From contig NZ_CP022424.1 of NCBI RefSeq assembly GCF_002222655.1, forward strand, positions 218,641-282,640: DNA of 64,000 nucleotides, given 5' to 3'. This document shows positions 1 to 8,877 of the stretch, piece by piece. The stretch's first letter is position 1; each line of letters starts with the position of its first letter. Both the position numbers and the translations under genes were made by a program. The stretch comes from Vitreoscilla filiformis (GTDB lineage Bacteria > Pseudomonadota > Gammaproteobacteria > Burkholderiales > Burkholderiaceae_C). The notes beneath the pieces were generated by a model that made no database searches, was not told the DNA's origin, and saw only the letters and a program-made list of their open reading frames with translations.

Positions 1-1764
1 TTTGTAAATCGTGCTGCCCTTGACCGTGAAGGTGGTCTGACGGCCACAGTAATCCCAGAAATTGCCGTTGCCGTCGTAACACGGCTTGCTGTCGCCCATG
101 GGGTTGTAGGCGGTGGAGACGAGTGTGCCCGGGCTGGCTTCGGGACGAGCATTGTTATCGTCTTGCGGCGTCAGATCCATCAACTGGCCAGGGCCGCCGG
201 TGGAGTGAGACACGTTGCCTTCAATCTGCTTGAGCTTGATGAAACGCGGGTACAGCGCCACTTTGCGAGACAGCCCCAGCGTGCGTTCCGGAAACGCCAG
301 CCACAAACCGTTGCCCAGGGCATCGCCGGTGTGGTTGTTGGTCAGGGTGTTGTCTGGGTTGGTCATCCAAACTGCGGAAGGGCCGGCCTCGTACACCTGC
401 GAGCCCTCATGCACCTTGAGCAGTTTGTCGGCGTTAGGCGAACGCACCTTGAGCACCAAGTTGTCAGAGATGACGTTGCGCCGCTCGGTAGCATCCTCCA
501 AGAAAATGGCGTGGCCCTTGATGTTGTAACAAATGTTGTTGCGCACCTGCACGCCGTTGGTGCTATGGATGACGATGCAGCGCTGGGCCGAGTCCCAAAT
601 GGCGCTGTTGCGGATCACATGGCCGGTGGCGTCACCGCGCTGGAGACCCGTGTTGATGTCATAACTCAAGAGGTGCCAGTGGATGGGGTAGCGTGCCAGT
701 TTGCCTGCCTGGCCAACGCGGCGAAACTCGACGCCATCGACCACCACCTTGGAATCCAAGCCCATGATCAGCATGTGTGCGCCGAACCCGTGGTGATTCC
801 AAGCGTCGTCATTGGCGCCCTGAATGACGATGCGCCGGGACAGGTTGCCGACCTCAGCGCGTGAGTCCAGCACCGTGGGGAACGGGGTGGAAGGCGGGGC
901 AAAGCTGCTTTGCGGCTGCAAGCTCATGCCTTGGTCGGTGAGGTACTGGAGCCGTCCCCAGCGTGCAGTCTTCAGCCCGGAGCCCAGTGTGATGTTGGTG
1001 CCACTGGCGTTTTGCGCCAGCGTGACTTGCTCGGTGGTCGCTTGTTGATAGAAGTCGGTCGGAGCGAAGATGAGCTGATCGCCTTTGCGCCAGGAGACGC
1101 CGTTTTTCAGCGTGGCCGTGCGGGTGTATGAGGGCAGATGCTGGTTGAGCTGTGTCCACGTCGGCCCCGTGAACTGGCCATACAGCAGCAGCGACCCGCC
1201 GACCACATTGAACCCCCGAGAAATACCGTCGTTGTCCACCGTGGTGTCGGTGTTGGTGCGTAGCCCGGTCAGGGTGATGGTGGCTTGGTGGGTGAAAGGC
1301 GCCGCAGCGCTACCGATTTCCAAACGCCCGGTCAGCAAAATGTTGCGGGCACTGAGTTTCACGTCGCGCCGGTCTTCGAACACCAATGCGCCTTTGATGG
1401 TCAAGGCTGGCAGGCTGGGCGGATCCATGTCCAGAATGACGGTGGTGCCGCTCGGAATGACCACTTCACTCACCCCGCGCAGATCGGTGGCCGTTTTAGG
1501 CAGGCCGCTGTTGGCCGCCGACCAGCGCACCGTGGTGGCTTCGGCAGTGGCGACCAAGCGGGTGCCGTTGGCGGCAGTGTGGGCCTCGGCAGTGCTGGCC
1601 AGGGCCTGCGCCAGCAGTACATGCGATGAGTGATCCGCCTCAGCCGCTTGGGCCGTGGCGCGCAAGGTGGTGGTATCGGTGGTGCAGATGTCTGCGTCGT
1701 CACCGCCTCCGCATCCGTTCAGAGCAACCGCAGCCCCCAGAAGGGCCCATAACCGATGGTGCAT
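1..1764 (-). CDS. G8-domain / parallel beta-helix lipoprotein, C-terminus beyond the window edge
   Basis: An open frame starts at the ATG read leftward from 1764 and has no stop before base 1, giving at least 588 codons. The N-terminus (MHHRLWALLGAAVALNGCGG) is a lipoprotein signal with lipobox LNGC, so an outer-membrane or periplasmic lipoprotein is likely. About residues 90-210 resemble a G8 domain (conserved Gly/Trp spacing, 'VVIPSGTTVILD', 'KGALVFED'). After that come beta-helix-like rungs with many Asn and short hydrophobic strands ('VIRNSAIWDS', 'VQVRNNICYN', 'NVISDNLVLKV'). G8 proteins are extracellular and thought to bind or process polysaccharide; the substrate here is unknown. The gene stands alone and is divergent from the methyltransferase gene. 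The forward-strand frames in this stretch are shadows. The family assignment is by eye. Confidence 0.72.
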   Translation of the reverse strand, partial: MHHRLWALLGAAVALNGCGGGDDADICTTDTTTLRATAQAAEADHSSHVLLAQALASTAEAHTAANGTRLVATAEATTVRWSAANSGLPKTATDLRGVSEVVIPSGTTVILDMDPPSLPALTIKGALVFEDRRDVKLSARNILLTGRLEIGSAAAPFTHQATITLTGLRTNTDTTVDNDGISRGFNVVGGSLLLYGQFTGPTWTQLNQHLPSYTRTATLKNGVSWRKGDQLIFAPTDFYQQATTEQVTLAQNASGTNITLGSGLKTARWGRLQYLTDQGMSLQPQSSFAPPSTPFPTVLDSRAEVGNLSRRIVIQGANDDAWNHHGFGAHMLIMGLDSKVVVDGVEFRRVGQAGKLARYPIHWHLLSYDINTGLQRGDATGHVIRNSAIWDSAQRCIVIHSTNGVQVRNNICYNIKGHAIFLEDATERRNVISDNLVLKVRSPNADKLLKVHEGSQVYEAGPSAVWMTNPDNTLTNNHTGDALGNGLWLAFPERTLGLSRKVALYPRFIKLKQIEGNVSHSTGGPGQLMDLTPQDDNNARPEASPGTLVSTAYNPMGDSKPCYDGNGNFWDYCGRQTTFTVKGSTIYK

Positions 1765-1951
1765 GTCAATTCCCTTGATTCCAACTCAGCCGGGCGCTGG
1801 GCTTGCGCCCCTTGGCTGCGCATTTTCCGGGCGCTGACACTGGGATTGACGGGAATTTACACATTGCAAAACAAGAAGTAACACAAAGCAGTGGTGTAGC
1901 CTCGCGAATGCGCCACCCATGGGGGTGGCGTTCCTTACAACGGAGCATCTT

Positions 1952-2560
1952 GTGCGTACTTTTCTTCACGTGGGCTGCGGTTCCAAGCGCAAAGACCAAA
2001 CCACCGCAGGCTTCAACACCCCCGACTGGCAAGAGCGGCGTTTTGACATCGACCCTGCCGCCCGCCCCGACATCGTCGGCACCATGACGGACATGTCAGC
2101 CGTGGCATCGGCGTCGGTGAATGCGGTGTTTTCCAGCCACAACATCGAACACCTGTACCCGCACGAAGTGCCGGTGGCGCTGGCCGAGTTTCGGCGCGTG
2201 CTCACCCCCGATGGGTTTGTGGTGATCACCTGCCCGGATTTGCAATCCGTGTGCGCCGCCGTGGCCGAAGACAAGCTGGACGACCCTCTCTACAAATCCC
2301 CCGCCGGCCCGATCTCGCCGTTGGACATCTTGTACGGCCACCGGGCCTCGATGCAACGCGGCAACCTGTTCATGGCCCACCGGTGCGGGTTCACGGCCAA
2401 GGTGTTGATCGCGGCGCTGCGGGCGGCGGGCTTCACGTCGGTGGCTTGCACCAAGCGGGCGGCACCGTTTTTCGATCTGTACGCCGTGGCCACCCGCGAG
2501 CCCAGCAGCCGCGAAGTGCTCGAACAGTTGGCGCAGTTGCACTTCCCCAAGCGTACTTGA
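1952..2560 (+). CDS. Class I SAM-dependent methyltransferase-like protein
   Basis: Small (about 202 aa) Methyltransf_11-type protein. The glycine-rich SAM-binding motif I is at the very N-terminus (FLHVGCGSKRKD), followed by an acidic strand end (FDIDPAARPDIVG), the post-motif 'SSHNIEHLYPHEV' and 'FRRVLTPDGFVVITCPD'. I chose the GTG at 1952 because GGAG (1942-1945) lies 6 nt upstream and the protein then begins directly at the SAM motif. An in-frame ATG at 1919 has no good ribosome site. The substrate is not evident. It is convergent with the nitroreductase, with only 3 bp between the stops. Confidence 0.75.
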   Translation: MRTFLHVGCGSKRKDQTTAGFNTPDWQERRFDIDPAARPDIVGTMTDMSAVASASVNAVFSSHNIEHLYPHEVPVALAEFRRVLTPDGFVVITCPDLQSVCAAVAEDKLDDPLYKSPAGPISPLDILYGHRASMQRGNLFMAHRCGFTAKVLIAALRAAGFTSVACTKRAAPFFDLYAVATREPSSREVLEQLAQLHFPKRT

Positions 2561-2563
2561 GGC

Positions 2564-3151
2564 TCAATCTCGCCACGTCACCCCATCGGCCACGGCAGGT
2601 CGGGGGCGTGGCGGTTTGACCCGCGTCGGCGTGCCCAGGCTGATGAAACACACCGCCTGTTCGTGCGGAGCCACATCAAACGCCTGACGCATGGCCTCGC
2701 CCTGCAACGCCTTCCCGCCCGACAAACCACTGCCCCAGCCGCGTGCATGCGCCGCCAGCAGCACGTTTTGCACCGCCGCCCCCACAGCCAGCAAGCGCTC
2801 CCAGGGCGGCACGTCGCTGTCATCACCGCCGAGGCGGGCGATCACCAGCACCAACACCGCGCCCCGCTGCGCTTTGGCACGGGCATCGGCCAGTTGTTCG
2901 GGCAGGGCGTGCGGGTCACGCGCCAGCAGGCTGTGGGCGAAGACTTCGCCCAGCCGCTCACGCGCTTGCGGCCCCAGCACCACAAAACGCCATGGCGTCA
3001 GGCGGCCATGATCCGGTGCCGCCGCCGCAGCGCGAAACAGCGCCTCCAGCGTCGCGGCATCCGGCCCCGGTTCCCCCAGATGTTTGGGGCCGATGTGTTG
3101 GCGGGTGTGGATCAGCGCATCACACAGTTCAACAGGAAAAGACAGGTTCAT
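2564..3151 (-). CDS. Nitroreductase family protein (FMN-dependent)
   Basis: About 195 aa, typical of single-domain nitroreductases of the YdjA type. Visible features are an N-terminal FMN-phosphate-binding pattern (LIHTRQHIGPKH), 'AAAAAPDHGRLTPWRFVVL', a central 'GAAVQNVLLAAHARGWGSG' helix and a C-terminal 'CFISLGTPTR'. Such enzymes transfer electrons from NAD(P)H via FMN to nitro or quinone substrates. The start at 3151 (MNLSF) was chosen because longer in-frame starts run into ccmI, whose stop is at 3162. It is the last gene on this strand after the ccm operon and probably shares its transcript, but has no obvious role in haem attachment. Confidence 0.8.
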   Translation of the reverse strand: MNLSFPVELCDALIHTRQHIGPKHLGEPGPDAATLEALFRAAAAAPDHGRLTPWRFVVLGPQARERLGEVFAHSLLARDPHALPEQLADARAKAQRGAVLVLVIARLGGDDSDVPPWERLLAVGAAVQNVLLAAHARGWGSGLSGGKALQGEAMRQAFDVAPHEQAVCFISLGTPTRVKPPRPRPAVADGVTWRD

Positions 3152-3161
3152 GGGCAGGCTT

Positions 3162-3854
3162 TCAACGCCCCGGTGCCGGAGCCATGCGCGGATCTTCGCC
3201 GCGTTCCAGCCGAGCGATGGCCCCATCCAGCGCTTGACGATCCGGGCTGCCGACGGCGTACTGTTCGCGCAGGCGGGTGAAGGCTTGTCGGGCCAAGGCC
3301 ATGTCGCCCTGATCCAGCGCCGCCAGCCCGTGCAACATCAACACCTTCGGGTGCTGCGGTGCCAGGGAAACGGCTTGGCGCAGCAGGCCCACACTGGTGT
3401 CATCAAAGTGATGTTCGGCGCTGAGGATGCGGGCTTCGAGCCAATCGGTCAGCACGTCCACATCTTGCGTGGCCCGTTCGCCGACACGGGCGTAGGCTTG
3501 CGCCGCTTCCGCCGTCCGACCGGTGACTCGCAGCGAGCGCGCCAGCATCAACCAGCCCTCCGGGTCATTGGGCTGGCGCTCCAGGCGTTCAGCCAGACGC
3601 TGCACCCGGTCTTCGATCTGCGTCGCTGCCGATTCGCGCTCCGCCGGATTCAAGGCCCGAGGGTGCCCCAGCAGCGCATACAGCCCGATCACCGCCAACG
3701 GCACACCCAGCCACAGCGCCCACCGAGCGCCGCGCTCGCTCAAACCGTCACGCCCGACGGCCCACACCAAACTGGCGCCAAAGATCCCCACCAGCGCAGC
3801 GGCGCTGCCCAAAAACGGCAGCAGCCACGGCGGCGGATTCAACCAAGCGTTCAT
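3162..3854 (-). CDS. ccmI: Cytochrome c maturation protein CcmI, TPR domain (apocytochrome chaperone)
   Basis: 230 aa. It has two N-terminal membrane segments (about residues 8-33 and 45-62), an amphipathic linker, then TPR-like helices ('EGWLMLARSLRVTGRTAEAAQAYARVG', 'HPKVLMLHGLAALDQGDMALARQAFTRL' in part). CcmI holds apocytochrome c in the periplasm and delivers it to the CcmF/CcmH ligation complex. It overlaps the preceding ccmG-ccmH stop by ATGA, so translational coupling is expected. It is the last ccm gene in the operon. Confidence 0.85.
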   Translation of the reverse strand: MNAWLNPPPWLLPFLGSAAALVGIFGASLVWAVGRDGLSERGARWALWLGVPLAVIGLYALLGHPRALNPAERESAATQIEDRVQRLAERLERQPNDPEGWLMLARSLRVTGRTAEAAQAYARVGERATQDVDVLTDWLEARILSAEHHFDDTSVGLLRQAVSLAPQHPKVLMLHGLAALDQGDMALARQAFTRLREQYAVGSPDRQALDGAIARLERGEDPRMAPAPGR

Positions 3855-4843
3855 GCCGAGGCCTCCTCATTCGCTGCTGAAACTGCCGCTCGCTGGGCCT
3901 GACGCTGCAAATGGCGCCACGCTCCCCAAGCTGCGCCCAGCAGCAACAGCAGCGGCCCCAGCCACAGCAGCACGGTGCGGGCGCTCCACGGCGGGCGGTA
4001 GGTGACGAAATCGCCGTAACGCTCCACCAAAAAACGGCGGATCTCATCGTCCGATTCCCCGGCGAGGATGTGCTCGCGCATCTCCCGTTTCAGGTCGAGT
4101 GCCAGCCCGGCGGTGGAGTCGGCCAGCGATTCGTTTTGGCACACCAAACAGCGCAGTTCGGCGCTGAGGGCGTGCAGGCGGTCGTCGTCGGCTGGGTGCC
4201 ACGGCCCCCTCTCCCCAACCCCTCCCCCGCGAGGGGGGAGGGGCTTTGACAGTATTTCTCCCTCTCCCCTCGTGGGAGAGGGCCGGGGAGAGGGGGCGAG
4301 TGCCACCAACCTCGGCAACAACTCCCGCGCCACAACCTCCGCCGTCAGCGCCCCCGCATGCCGAAACACGATGCGCCCTTGCGCATCCACCACAAACGTT
4401 TCCGGCGCGCCGTACACGCCCAACTCGATGCCCATGCGCCCGTCCGCATCCACCAGCGAGGTGGCGAACGGGTCGCCCAGGCGTTGCAGCCAGGCGCGGG
4501 CCTCGGTGGCATCGTCCTTGTAATTCAGGCCGATGAGCTGGCCGCCCCGCCCCTGCGCCCGCAGCGTCGCCGCCAGCGAAAGCAACACCGGATGCTCTTC
4601 CCGGCACGTTCCGCACCAGCTCGCCCAAACGTTGACGATGCGTGCTTGGCCGCGCCAATCCCGCCGCCCGTCCACCAGGCCGGCTTGCAGCAACTGCGGC
4701 AAGGCCCGATCTGGCCACAGCGTGCCCACGCGCACCGAGGGCAACTCACGCGGATCGTGGCGCATCCCCACCGCCAACAGCCCCAGCAACGCCAACCCGC
4801 ACAAGGCGGCGAGGATCACGCCGGTTTTCATCGGGTTCTTCAT
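3851..4843 (-). CDS. CcmG-CcmH fusion: thiol-disulfide reductase joined to apocytochrome reductase
   Basis: 330 aa in one frame carrying two normally separate proteins. Residues 1-182 are CcmG/DsbE: membrane anchor (7-26), thioredoxin fold with WCGTC (Cys77, Cys80) and cis-Pro motif GAPETF. Residues 214-330 are CcmH: LRCLVCQNESLADS (Cys232, Cys235), 'ERYGDFVTYRPP' and one C-terminal membrane helix (about 290-307). CcmH has lost its own signal peptide and relies on the CcmG anchor. The about 30-residue joint (184-213, rich in Pro, Gly, Arg) is encoded by the palindromic repeat at 4205-4297. Start 4843 overlaps the ccmF stop (ATGA). CcmG normally reduces CcmH, so the fusion tethers successive steps of one thiol relay. 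Confidence 0.88.
   Translation of the reverse strand: MKNPMKTGVILAALCGLALLGLLAVGMRHDPRELPSVRVGTLWPDRALPQLLQAGLVDGRRDWRGQARIVNVWASWCGTCREEHPVLLSLAATLRAQGRGGQLIGLNYKDDATEARAWLQRLGDPFATSLVDADGRMGIELGVYGAPETFVVDAQGRIVFRHAGALTAEVVARELLPRLVALAPSPRPSPTRGEGEILSKPLPPRGGGVGERGPWHPADDDRLHALSAELRCLVCQNESLADSTAGLALDLKREMREHILAGESDDEIRRFLVERYGDFVTYRPPWSARTVLLWLGPLLLLLGAAWGAWRHLQRQAQRAAVSAANEEASA
4205..4297 (-). repeat. Palindromic interspersed repeat, in-frame copy in ccmG-ccmH
   Basis: About 93 bp made of two CTCTCCCC/GGGGAGAG-type inverted repeats around a short A/T-richer centre. Read on the minus strand it closely matches 18187-18278 in cas3 and encodes the same peptide pattern (PSPRPSP..GEGE..SKPL..GVGERG). 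It forms the linker between the CcmG and CcmH halves. Confidence 0.85.
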
Positions 4844-6771
4844 GCTCGTTTGGCTCCCCATGCCGCACAAAACGCCCCCAAGGCCATGCCGAGCACGCCG
4901 AACCAAATCCAGCGCACAAACGGCTTGTGCTGCACACGCACACTCCAGGCGGAACGCGGGTCATCCGGCTGCAAGGCTTCACCCAGGGCGACGTACAAAT
5001 CGCGGCTGAAGCCCCAGTCGATGGCGCTTTCCGTCATCGGCATGGCCGAGCCGACGTAGGCGCGTTTTTCCGTCACCAACGTGCGCGGGGCCGCGCCGGG
5101 GCAGTTGAGTTGAAAGGTGGCCGCCATCGCTTGGTAATTCGGGCCGCGCTGGGCGGCGAGGCGCTCGAAGTGCAGATCGCAGCCGGCCAGGCGGTGGTGA
5201 TCGCCGGGGGCCAAACGCACATCGCGCTCCACGCCGTAGCCCTTGACCATCGCCACGCCCACCATGAACACCGCCACGCCCAGGTGCGCCAGCACCATGC
5301 CCGCCGGTCGAGCACCAAAACGGCGCCACCCTTGTTGACGCCCGCGCTGCACCGCCCCATGCAACGTGCTGACCGCCACGCCCAGCGCCAGCCACAACGC
5401 CAACGCGGTGAGCAGCTCGACACGGCCCCACGCCCCCCACAACGCCGCCGGCAGCGCCAGGGCACCCACCCCCAACGCCCAGGCGGTGGGACGCAAACGC
5501 CGCCACAACGCCGCCCCATCATCCCGCCCCCAACGCAGCCAAGCGGCGGGTAGCAGCAACACGGCGCCGGGCAGCAACAACGGGGCCATCACCGCATCAA
5601 AGTACGGCGCGCCGACCGACAACTTGCCCAGCCCGAGCGCATCCATCGCCAACGGGTAGAGCGTGCCGAGCAGCACGCTGGCGCAGGCCACACCGAGCAG
5701 CAGCGGCATCAGCGTCAACAAGCTGTCCCGCGAGAGCATGGCTTGCCCGGTGCCGATGCGCGCCGGCAGCAAGCGCTCCCCGTGCCGCGCCCACAGCCCC
5801 AAACTCACCAATAAGGTGGCCGCCAGCAAGGCCAGCATGACACTGCCCCGGCGCGGGTCGGACGCAAAGGCATGTACCGAGGTCAACACCCCCGATCTCA
5901 CCAGGAACGTGCCCAGCAGCGCCAAAGCAAACCCGAAGATGGCCAGCCAAGCGGTGGCGTGCGGCTGGCCGCCGCGCAGGTCTCGCGCCACCAGGGTGTG
6001 CATCAAGCCGGCCAGGATCAGCCAGGGCATGAAGGAGGCGTTTTCCACCGGGTCCCAAAACCACCAGCCGCCCCAGCCCAGTTCGTAATACGCCCACCAA
6101 CTGCCCAGCGCAATGCCCAGCGACAAAAAGCCCAGCGCCACCGCCACAAACGGGCGCATCCGGCGCGCCCAGTTCACCGGCCCACCATAAGCGAGCGTGG
6201 CCAACGTCATCGCCAACGGCACTGCGGTGCCGACGTAGCCCAGGTACAACAAGGGCGGATGGAACACCAAACCCGGGTCTTGCAACAACGGGTTGAGGCT
6301 TTGGCCCTCGTCCAACGCCGGCAACAGGCGCACAAAAGGATTGGAGGTGAACAACACAAACGCCAGCACCGCCACCGAGACGACCCCCAGCACCCCCAGC
6401 ACCCGCACGCCCCACCGCGCCGGCGCTTCCCGCAGCGCCCAGGCCGAGGCCAGGCTCCACAGCGTCAGCACCGCCGCCCACAGCAACATGGAGCCTTCGT
6501 GCCCGCCCCAGGTCGCGGCGACGCAGTAGGCCAGCGGCAAGGTGCTGTGGCTGTGCTGGGCGACGTAGGCGAGCGAAAAATCATGCTGCACAAACGCCAG
6601 CGCCAACGCCACCAGCGCGCCCCACGCACCCAGCGTCTGCCAGCCCAGCGCCGTGTGGGCCAGGCGCTGGTGAGCGAACGTCACGGTGGCCGGAATGAGC
6701 CCCGCCAGCGCCTGCACCGCCGCCGCCACCAACGCGACGATGAGCAACAAATGGCCCAGTTCCCCCGTCAT
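4840..6771 (-). CDS. ccmF: CcmF, haem lyase subunit of the cytochrome c maturation system
   Basis: 643 aa, about 14 membrane segments. The signature tryptophan-rich loop WGGWWFWDPVENASFMPW is present, as are 'HNDFS'-type (here QHDFSLAYVAQHS) and 'PLLYLGYVG' segments typical of the family. CcmF takes haem from CcmE and, with CcmH and CcmI, forms the thioether bonds on reduced apocytochrome. It starts with ATGA overlap with ccmE and ends with ATGA overlap with ccmG-ccmH. Length is normal and no defect is seen. Confidence 0.95.
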   Translation of the reverse strand: MTGELGHLLLIVALVAAAVQALAGLIPATVTFAHQRLAHTALGWQTLGAWGALVALALAFVQHDFSLAYVAQHSHSTLPLAYCVAATWGGHEGSMLLWAAVLTLWSLASAWALREAPARWGVRVLGVLGVVSVAVLAFVLFTSNPFVRLLPALDEGQSLNPLLQDPGLVFHPPLLYLGYVGTAVPLAMTLATLAYGGPVNWARRMRPFVAVALGFLSLGIALGSWWAYYELGWGGWWFWDPVENASFMPWLILAGLMHTLVARDLRGGQPHATAWLAIFGFALALLGTFLVRSGVLTSVHAFASDPRRGSVMLALLAATLLVSLGLWARHGERLLPARIGTGQAMLSRDSLLTLMPLLLGVACASVLLGTLYPLAMDALGLGKLSVGAPYFDAVMAPLLLPGAVLLLPAAWLRWGRDDGAALWRRLRPTAWALGVGALALPAALWGAWGRVELLTALALWLALGVAVSTLHGAVQRGRQQGWRRFGARPAGMVLAHLGVAVFMVGVAMVKGYGVERDVRLAPGDHHRLAGCDLHFERLAAQRGPNYQAMAATFQLNCPGAAPRTLVTEKRAYVGSAMPMTESAIDWGFSRDLYVALGEALQPDDPRSAWSVRVQHKPFVRWIWFGVLGMALGAFCAAWGAKRA

Positions 6772-7214
6772 GGTTGGCTTCCTGGGGCGCTGGCGCCGTG
6801 GCGTTTCAAAGCATCATGGACGGCTGCGGGCATGTAGTTCTCATCGTGTTTGGCCAGCACTTCGGCGGCTTGCAGGGTGCCGGAGGCGTCGAGTCGGCCT
6901 TGGGCGATGGCGCCTTTGCCGGCGACGAACAAATCGGGCAGCACGCCCTCGTACACCACCGGGATCTGGTGGCCGCCGTCGCTCAACACAAAACGCACGC
7001 GCAGGCTCTGGGCCTCCCGATGGATCGAGCCGGGCTGCACCAGGCCGCCCAGGCGCAGTGTGTCGGCGCGGTTCACTTCACCTTGCACCACTTGGCTAGG
7101 GGTGACAAAAAACACCAAATTGCTTTGGAAAGCGCGCAGCAGCAGCGCCCCGCCCAGGCCGAGCACGGCAAGCACCAGGGCGAGAAGGAGGAAACGGCGT
7201 TGTCGGGCGGTCAT
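6768..7214 (-). CDS. ccmE: CcmE, periplasmic haem chaperone
   Basis: 148 aa: an N-terminal membrane anchor (residues 7-27) and an OB-fold domain (FFVTPSQV, LRLGGLVQPGSI). It carries the haem-binding motif HDENY with His123, the residue that binds haem covalently in the family, and Tyr127 as axial ligand. It overlaps both neighbours by ATGA (ccmD upstream, ccmF downstream). Confidence 0.95.
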   Translation of the reverse strand: MTARQRRFLLLALVLAVLGLGGALLLRAFQSNLVFFVTPSQVVQGEVNRADTLRLGGLVQPGSIHREAQSLRVRFVLSDGGHQIPVVYEGVLPDLFVAGKGAIAQGRLDASGTLQAAEVLAKHDENYMPAAVHDALKRHGASAPGSQP

Positions 7215-7435
7215 GGATAGTGGCGTTCAGCGGAAACATCGTCGGCAGCGTCATCGCAACGCTGTTCGGTCAGGCGTTGGGCGCGGCGGCGCAAGGCGAA
7301 CCATTCGCCAGCCAAGGCCAAGGCCGTCAGCCCCAGCGCCGACCAGACGTACACGCCATGCCGCCCCATCTGCCCCAACGCCGCCCAATCCGACCACCAA
7401 ATGGAGCCGAAGGCGGACACGATGGCGTCAAACAT
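7211..7435 (-). CDS. ccmD: CcmD, small haem exporter subunit
   Basis: 74 aa with a single membrane helix (VYVWSALGLTALALAGEWF) followed by a basic stretch (ALRRRAQRL), the usual CcmD layout; this one has a longer acidic tail than most. The ATG at 7435 lies within the last codons of ccmC, an 8-bp overlap. CcmD stabilises release of haem-loaded CcmE from the CcmABC complex. Small size limits certainty, but position between ccmC and ccmE is diagnostic. Confidence 0.85.
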   Translation of the reverse strand: MFDAIVSAFGSIWWSDWAALGQMGRHGVYVWSALGLTALALAGEWFALRRRAQRLTEQRCDDAADDVSAERHYP

Positions 7436-8162
7436 GGTGCAGCGCCTCCAGCCAGCGGGCGTGGGCCTCACGCTCCTCGATCAATATTTGCACCCGGCGT
7501 AGCACGGTGGCAGCGGCGTAGGCCCACGCGGCGCCCACCATCAGCAGCAGGGCGGCCAGCATCGCCGGCGCCAAGCTCGATTGGCCAAGCGTGACGCTCG
7601 CCCCTTGGTGCAGCGTGTTCCACCAGCGCACCGAGAAATACATCACCGGCAGGTTGAACGCCCCCAGCAGGGCCAGCACGGCGCAGGCGCGGTCGGCGCG
7701 CTGGCGGTCTTCGTGCGCGTTCAGCAAGGCGAGGTAGCCGATGTAGAGGAACAGCAGCAGCAGCGAGGAGGTCAGCCGCGCATCCCACACCCACCAAGTG
7801 CCCCACATCGGGCGACCCCACAGGGCGCCGGTGATCAAACTCAAGGCGGCGAACAGCGCCCCGGTCGGTGCCAAAGCGTGGGCCATCAAAAAGGCGCTTT
7901 TGGTGTGCCACACCAGCCCGACGAAGGCCCACAGCGCCATGCCCGCATAAGCCAACATGCTCACCCACGCAGCGGGTACATGCAAGTAGAGCAGGCGGTA
8001 GCCCTCGCCTTGCACGGCATCCGCTGGCGTGGCGACGAAACCGAGCCACGCCCCCGGCAGCAGCAGCGCCAACGCCAGCCCCAGCAACGGGCCGGTGAGG
8101 CGCCGCGCCAGCGCGTGTAAGCGCATCGGGCTGGCGAAATAAAACAGCAGGCGGGCCCACAT
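7428..8162 (-). CDS. ccmC: CcmC, haem-handling membrane protein
   Basis: 244 aa, six membrane helices, with the tryptophan-rich motif WGTWWVWDARLTS that binds haem for transfer to CcmE, and the flanking 'YLHVPAAWVSM' and 'HQGAS' regions containing the axial histidines. I start at ATG 8162 (MWARLLFYFASP), the usual N-terminus of this family; the longer in-frame extension overlaps ccmB. Confidence 0.93.
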   Translation of the reverse strand: MWARLLFYFASPMRLHALARRLTGPLLGLALALLLPGAWLGFVATPADAVQGEGYRLLYLHVPAAWVSMLAYAGMALWAFVGLVWHTKSAFLMAHALAPTGALFAALSLITGALWGRPMWGTWWVWDARLTSSLLLLFLYIGYLALLNAHEDRQRADRACAVLALLGAFNLPVMYFSVRWWNTLHQGASVTLGQSSLAPAMLAALLLMVGAAWAYAAATVLRRVQILIEEREAHARWLEALHHV

Positions 8163-8187
8163 GGTTCGATGGTTTCCTGGTTGAAAT

Positions 8188-8877
8188 TCAGTTTTGGCTG
8201 GCCGATTGCAGCGCCAACGCCCCCAGCACCGGCCCCACCACGCAGGACAGCGCCAACACCGCCCCGAGCAAGGACAGCTCCGCCGCCACCGGCCGCCCGG
8301 CCTGCGCGGCGTGTACCGCCAAGGTGCCAAACACCAGCACCGGCACCGCCAAGGGCAGCACGATCAACAGCGTGAGCAACGCCGCCTGCCGCACCCCGGC
8401 GGCCAGGGCAGCGGCCACGCCCGCCAGTTGCACCAGCACGCCCGTGCCCAGCACCAGCCCGAACCACAGCACCACCAGCGCCGGGGCACTCAGGCCGAAT
8501 TGCAGCGCCACCAGCGGCGCCACCAGCAACACCGGCCCCGCCGTCAAGGCCCAATGCACCGCCAACCGGGCGGCGACCCACACCGCCAGCGGCATCTCCA
8601 GCGCAGCGCAGGCGAGCACGGCTTGATCGAGCCAACCGCTGCGCACATCGTCATGAAACAACCGTGCGCTGGCCAGCAACACCGCCAGCAAAGCCCCGAC
8701 CCACAGCACCCCCGGCCCCAAAACCCGCAACGTGGCCGGATCGGGCCGCAGCGACAAAGGAAACAAGCTGGCCACCATCACAAAAAAACCGGCGTGCCAG
8801 GCCCAATCGCCGGGGCGCTGCACCGCCAGGCGCCATTCGCGCCGCAGCGTGGCGGCCAGGGCGCGGCGCCAGCTCAT
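8188..8877 (-). CDS. ccmB: CcmB, membrane subunit of the haem exporter ABC complex
   Basis: 229 aa, six membrane segments. Typical features: 'LRREWRLAVQRPGDW' N-terminus, 'FHDDVRSGWLDQ' loop and 'LLTLLIVLPLAVPVLVFG'. Start 8877 overlaps the ccmA stop (ATGA). Works with CcmA and CcmC to present haem to CcmE and release holo-CcmE. Confidence 0.92.
   Translation of the reverse strand: MSWRRALAATLRREWRLAVQRPGDWAWHAGFFVMVASLFPLSLRPDPATLRVLGPGVLWVGALLAVLLASARLFHDDVRSGWLDQAVLACAALEMPLAVWVAARLAVHWALTAGPVLLVAPLVALQFGLSAPALVVLWFGLVLGTGVLVQLAGVAAALAAGVRQAALLTLLIVLPLAVPVLVFGTLAVHAAQAGRPVAAELSLLGAVLALSCVVGPVLGALALQSASQN

Noticed and set aside
163..864. Plus-strand frame of 233 codons
   Set aside because: Exact antisense of the G8-domain lipoprotein gene, which has the lipobox and recognisable domains.
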